A stretch of 64,000 bases of DNA, taken from Tulasnella sp. 424 (Eukaryota > Basidiomycota > Agaricomycetes > Cantharellales > Tulasnellaceae). Both the position numbers and the translations under genes were made by a program. Of the stretch, positions 60,293-64,000 are shown one piece after another (positions within the stretch are counted from its first letter, which is position 1; the number at the start of each line of letters is the position of its first letter). The stretch covers positions 62,001-126,000 of the forward strand of contig WSUB01000061.1 of the NCBI GenBank assembly GCA_019633425.1, in the 5' to 3' direction. The notes under the pieces were generated by a model. That model was not told where the DNA came from. It saw only the letters and a program-made list of their open reading frames with translations, and made no database searches.

Positions 60293-61867
60293 CTACACTC
60301 TTGCTCTCCTAACAAAGTCCGGGAAGTAGTCCTTTAGGATCCCGTGAGCAGTCCTTCCAACCTCCGACCTTTGGCTACTCCCAAATTCACCATACCAAAG
60401 TGCACGGAGCCGTGCAATTCCATCTGCCGCTTTTAATAATTCTTGGATCTTGATTTGGCTCCTTGATTCTATGCTCAAGAGCTTTTGGAGACTTTCGAGC
60501 GCAAGACTTTGGGTTTTGACGTGGTGTGAAACCATCGCGTCGGAAAGAGCTTCGATGCATCCGCCTTCGATAATTGGGTCGACGAGCTCCGGGTGGGCGA
60601 GAGCAGTGTGGACCAGGTTCGCTAGTGTCCAAGTAGCTTCCTTCCGAGGATTTTCCGCCTCTTGCTTATCCCTGACAACGGCGACCAGGATAGGGAGAAG
60701 GCCGGCATTGAGCAAGGCATGAGCCTGAGTCAGCGTACCGGCCGCCACGTTGGATGCAGCCAACCAGGCGGTTTCACGTATAGTGGCGAGTGGGTGACGT
60801 ATACAAGCCTTGAATGCATCGAGACACCCGGCTTCAATTGCGGCGTCCGTACATGCCTCGTTTCCAGCGGTGAACTGCGCGACGCAGTGGATGGCCTTTT
60901 CTCGCAAATCGGAATCGCCTGTTGTGCATAGTTCTACAACACGAGGGAGGATGCCGGTCGCAATGGTAAGTTCTGCTGCCGACTCGCTGTCACATATCCG
61001 GTCGAGTGCCTTAACAGCAAGGCCTGCAGTGCCCCAACTGACATCCTCGGGTCCACGAAGAAATTTGGCAAGGATAGGGATCATTGGGCTAGTCTAGAAA
61101 ACAGGAAATCAGCTATGGTCGACTTGTTCAGCGAAAGAGAAAAGAATACCACTTCAAACCCGAGCTCGGCACCAGGCCGCGAATTGAGATAGCGATTCAA
61201 TGCCCAAGCGGCCATGTTTCGCACTTTTTCCGTATAGTTTTGAGGTGCATCTAAGACGTCAAGGGCTGGCTTAACTCCTCCCGCCTTGACAACAGTGTCC
61301 CGAAACCCTGCATAACCCCATCCGATGTTTCCTAGAGCCCACAAAGCTTTCTCCTGGACTTCACTATCATCTGTAGGGAACATTGCGACCAGTTTCGGAG
61401 TAGCCCCGGCGTCGATAACGGTCGATATTTGTTTAGAAGTCCCGTTTGCGATATTCGACAAGCACCATGCTGCTTCAACACGCAACTTGGTGTCCTCGGA
61501 CGACAACATTTCCACGACATATGGAACTAGTCCGGAGTTTATGACAGGTTGTATGCAAACACGTGAAGGTAGTATTTCTAGCATCCGTCGGGTTTTGATT
61601 GTCGCAATCAAACGTGAATGACGGTCGCCCGATTGGATAGCGGTAATAATTGAGGGAATAATCTACGAGGAAGATACGTTAGTTAGACCTCGAAGTTATT
61701 TATATGGAAATGCCACCTACCTGCTGTTCCGCGGTTATGAAGGATTGTAGTTCAGTTTTGTCGGCCTCCTTCCAGTTTTCGTCAGGGCACTGGTCCTGTA
61801 GGCTCGTAGATATTATCATCATGGCCCCGAGCTCTTCAAAAAGAGCACTTTCAGTCGACGAGGACAT
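60293..61867 (-). CDS. Importin-alpha-like armadillo protein, copy 4
   Basis: Exons (minus) 61867-61721, 61662-61150 and 61093-60293; 486 residues. The leader is the longest of the set (MSSSTESALFEELGAMMI, then CPDENWKEADKTELQSF). ARM motifs vary more: AAWCLSNIANGTSKQ, KALWALGNIGWGYAG, TAWLAASNVAAG and EATWTLANLVHTA, with the ARM7 Trp apparently shifted by one position. The second intron uses donor GTATTC in place of GTATGT in the other copies. Everything is open, so it is called a gene. The C-terminus (SEVGRTAHGILKDYFPDFVRRARV) is the shared tail. Upstream, 1.37 kb separates it from copy 5, three times the usual spacing. Confidence 0.78.
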
Positions 61868-63238
61868 AACTTCAGTATCCACAATGGCCTTACGCCGTAT
61901 TGGAGGTCTTGTCCAAGTCTTATTTAAATTTTGATCGGTGACGATTTGCTGTCTCCGCGAGCACCCGGGTCGCACGGGTTATGCAGCGAAACTTTTTGGA
62001 CCTTAGCGCTCACCGACGCTGAAATGAGTTTCCCTTTTACCAAACTGGAAAGGGAGTGGATTCCGGCTAGGGTTTGTTTCGAAGGTGGCTCATCACGTGC
62101 TTTTGTTCGTTTAAATTTCGTTCTATCGTTTGGTTGCTCGGCAACCCTGGGGCCTGCTCTCAAAAGTAAACCCCGTTCTTCTACGCTCTCGCGGTTGGTG
62201 TGATAACAAACAGTAACCAATCGCAGCTCTCGTTCCCTGCACGTCCGCCGGCTCGAAACAGACGATGACCCTACAACCATTTCTAAATTTCGTAATCTAC
62301 GCCGTAACGCTATTTGCCATGACGCTTTGGGGAACAGTGCATACTCGGGTTAACTTTCAGGAGCAGCTTTCTTAATGCAAGTGTAGGATCATGCTTACCA
62401 TTTCATATGCGCGCCTCGTTGGCTCGTTTAGTCGCTCCAAGCGGATATCCTCCTCACCAAGGTTGGGGTTCACGCCTGAGTGAATGGCGGTATGTCAAAC
62501 GGCCGGAGCAGTCAAACCTTCTCGAGGTCCCTTCCTCGACTCAGTGCAACGTAAGCGTTGAACTAGTTGATGCTCAGTCGGCGCGGGCTTGTCGATGTTG
62601 ACGATTACTCGATCGAGGGTTTGACACTGGGCTTTCTGATCCGTGAACGCAAGATACGATGCCGTGTACTCTGTAAATGCGTTTCTGACTAAAATGTATG
62701 CCACTACACTCCTTGGACACTTTGAGTATCTAGTAGTATGTATTCGCTTGCTATTATTTATGGCCGAGCAACCCTTTTGTCGACCGTCACGGGCGACATT
62801 GCAAGTTATATTATTGTTCTGGCAACCTTCCAGCTCTCCACCTCGAGAACATTCTATCATGTTTCTATTTACAACACTCCACTCCACTTGGCCGCGGAGC
62901 TGGTACGCCTCTGAGTATTTTAGAGTATTCTGACACGGCCGCGGGCCGCCAAGACCACCAAAGATCGAGGGGAGTAGACTGGGAAAACGGCTGCAACTCT
63001 GCAAAGACGGAAAGGTGGCATCAGACATTTGCGTAAGGCCGGAGTGAACGGGCCTAAGGCGGTGCGACGCCACAAGCCCGAAGCAAAGGGCCAAGCAGTG
63101 CCCAGGTTTCCTCCATATATAAACGTATGATGGGAGCGAGTTGTTTTTTTTTTTTTTTTTGGCTTGGATTCATGCATACACAAAAGTTTGCGACGGAAAT
63201 GGAACTCAAGGAAACCTGCATCGTATAGGTAGTTCACT
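61868..63238. other. Expanded spacer with a ~0.9-kb insertion
   Basis: Compared with the upstream region of copy 3, sequence related to 59960-60055 (gctgaaa then gggagtgg) is interrupted at about 62060 and resumes at about 62969 (ggggagtagactgggaaaac). The inserted 0.9 kb has no clear inverted ends or open frame; a near-repeat GGAGTGGA/GGAGTAGA flanks it, possibly a target duplication. A run of 18 T lies at about 63144-63161. It also holds the shared upstream block at 63050-63100. Confidence 0.5.
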
Positions 63239-64000
63239 CTACACTCTCGGTCTCTTAGCACAGTCCGGAAAGTGGTCCTGGAGGATCTTGTAAGCAGTCC
63301 GTCCAACCTCCGACCCTTGGTTACCTCCAAATTCACCACACCAAAGTCCACGGAGCCGTGAAATTCCATCTGCCGCTTTTAATAATTCTTGGACCTTGAT
63401 TTGGCCCCTTGATTCCATGCCCAAGAGTTTTTGGAGACTTTCGACTGCAAGACTTTGGGTTTTGACGTCCTGTGCAGCCATCGCGTCGGAAAGAGCTTCG
63501 ACGCATCCGCCTTCGATAATTGGGTCGACGAGCTCCGGGTGAGCGAGGGCTGTGATGACCAGGTTCGCTAGTGTCCAAGTAGCTTCCTTCCGAGGCTCTG
63601 GCGCCTCCTGCTTATCCCTGACAACGGCGACCAGGATAGGGAGAAGGCCGGCATTGAGCAAGGCATGAACCTGAGTTAGGGTACCGATCGCCACGTCGGA
63701 TGCAGCCAAACAGGCGGTTTTACGTATAATGGCGAGTGGGTGACGTATGGAAGCCTTGAGCGCCTCGAGAAATCCGGCTTCAATTGCGGCGTCCGTGCAT
63801 GCCTCGTTGCCAGCGGTGAATTTTCCGACGCAGTGGATGGCCTTTTCTTGCAAAACGGAATCGCCTGTTGTGCACAGTTCTACAACGCGAGGGAGGATGC
63901 CGGTTGCAATGGTAAGTTGTGCCGCCAAATCGGTGTAACATATCCGGTCGAGTGCCTGAACAGCAAGGCTTGTGGTGTCCCAACCGACATCCTCGGGTCC
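63239..64000 (-). CDS. Importin-alpha-like armadillo protein, copy 5, 5' truncated by window
   Basis: Only exon 3 is visible, running from the window edge (GPEDVGWDTTSLAVQALDRIC) to TAG at 63239-63241. It is closest to copy 4 (shared VELCTTGDS, EKAIHC, IEGGC-EALSDAM). ARM signatures: TACLAASDVAIG (Trp and Asn both changed relative to CWAASN) and EATWTLANLVITA. So this copy, like 2 and 4, departs from the pocket consensus in ARM7. The rest of the gene should lie just past the window. Confidence 0.78.
   Translation of the reverse strand, partial: GPEDVGWDTTSLAVQALDRICYTDLAAQLTIATGILPRVVELCTTGDSVLQEKAIHCVGKFTAGNEACTDAAIEAGFLEALKASIRHPLAIIRKTACLAASDVAIGTLTQVHALLNAGLLPILVAVVRDKQEAPEPRKEATWTLANLVITALAHPELVDPIIEGGCVEALSDAMAAQDVKTQSLAVESLQKLLGMESRGQIKVQELLKAADGISRLRGLWCGEFGGNQGSEVGRTAYKILQDHFPDCAKRPRV

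Noticed and set aside
63144..63161. T run as a retroposon poly(A) tail
   Set aside because: No adjoining open frame, LINE-like sequence or target duplication; a plain homopolymer is enough to explain it.

Overview
The window looks like nuclear DNA of a filamentous basidiomycete, probably an Agaricomycete. Coding sequence is split by many short introns (about 45-70 nt, GT...AG), and the families are typical of mushrooms: DUF6535 membrane proteins, F-box-like leucine-rich proteins and a DGK1-type CTP-dependent diacylglycerol kinase. No rRNA, tRNA or CRISPR was seen. All assignments were read from the sequence without a database search.

Layout. (1) 1-9.5 kb, plus strand: the 3' end of a ubiquitin-specific protease, a tandem pair of RNase D/WRN-like 3'-5' exonucleases, and a tandem pair of F-box proteins, the first of which carries a frameshift. 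(2) 10.0-11.6 kb, minus strand: an intact diacylglycerol kinase (DGK1). (3) 11.6-54.0 kb: a large array of head-to-tail segmental duplications, with every coding gene on the minus strand. The fullest unit reads DGK1 5' fragment or upstream region, then an HxxxDG acyltransferase, a DUF6535 protein and a GDP-mannose 4,6-dehydratase (GMD). The acyltransferase survives in two units. DUF6535 is present as five full-length genes plus one wreck. GMD is intact only in the last unit (52.3-54.0 kb); two long pseudogenes and two short stubs mark the other units. DGK1 5' fragments mark several unit junctions. A short inverted-repeat transposable element sits inside one of them. (4) 54.4-64.0 kb, minus strand: five tandem importin-alpha-like armadillo genes without the usual importin-beta-binding N-terminus; the fifth runs off the window.

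How it fits together. This does not read as a metabolic gene cluster. It is a duplication-prone locus where the DUF6535 membrane protein is the part kept open in most units, while passengers (GMD, acyltransferase, DGK1 pieces) decay. The intact GMD would make the GDP-fucose precursor and the intact DGK1 would make phosphatidate from diacylglycerol; both look like single functional housekeeping genes flanked by their own debris. The DUF6535 paralogues differ by in-frame changes, including a 669-bp internal triplication in one and a linker deletion in another, which is the most unusual signal here. An assembly gap at 23.85 kb is almost certainly artificial, because the same 78 bp lies on both sides of it.
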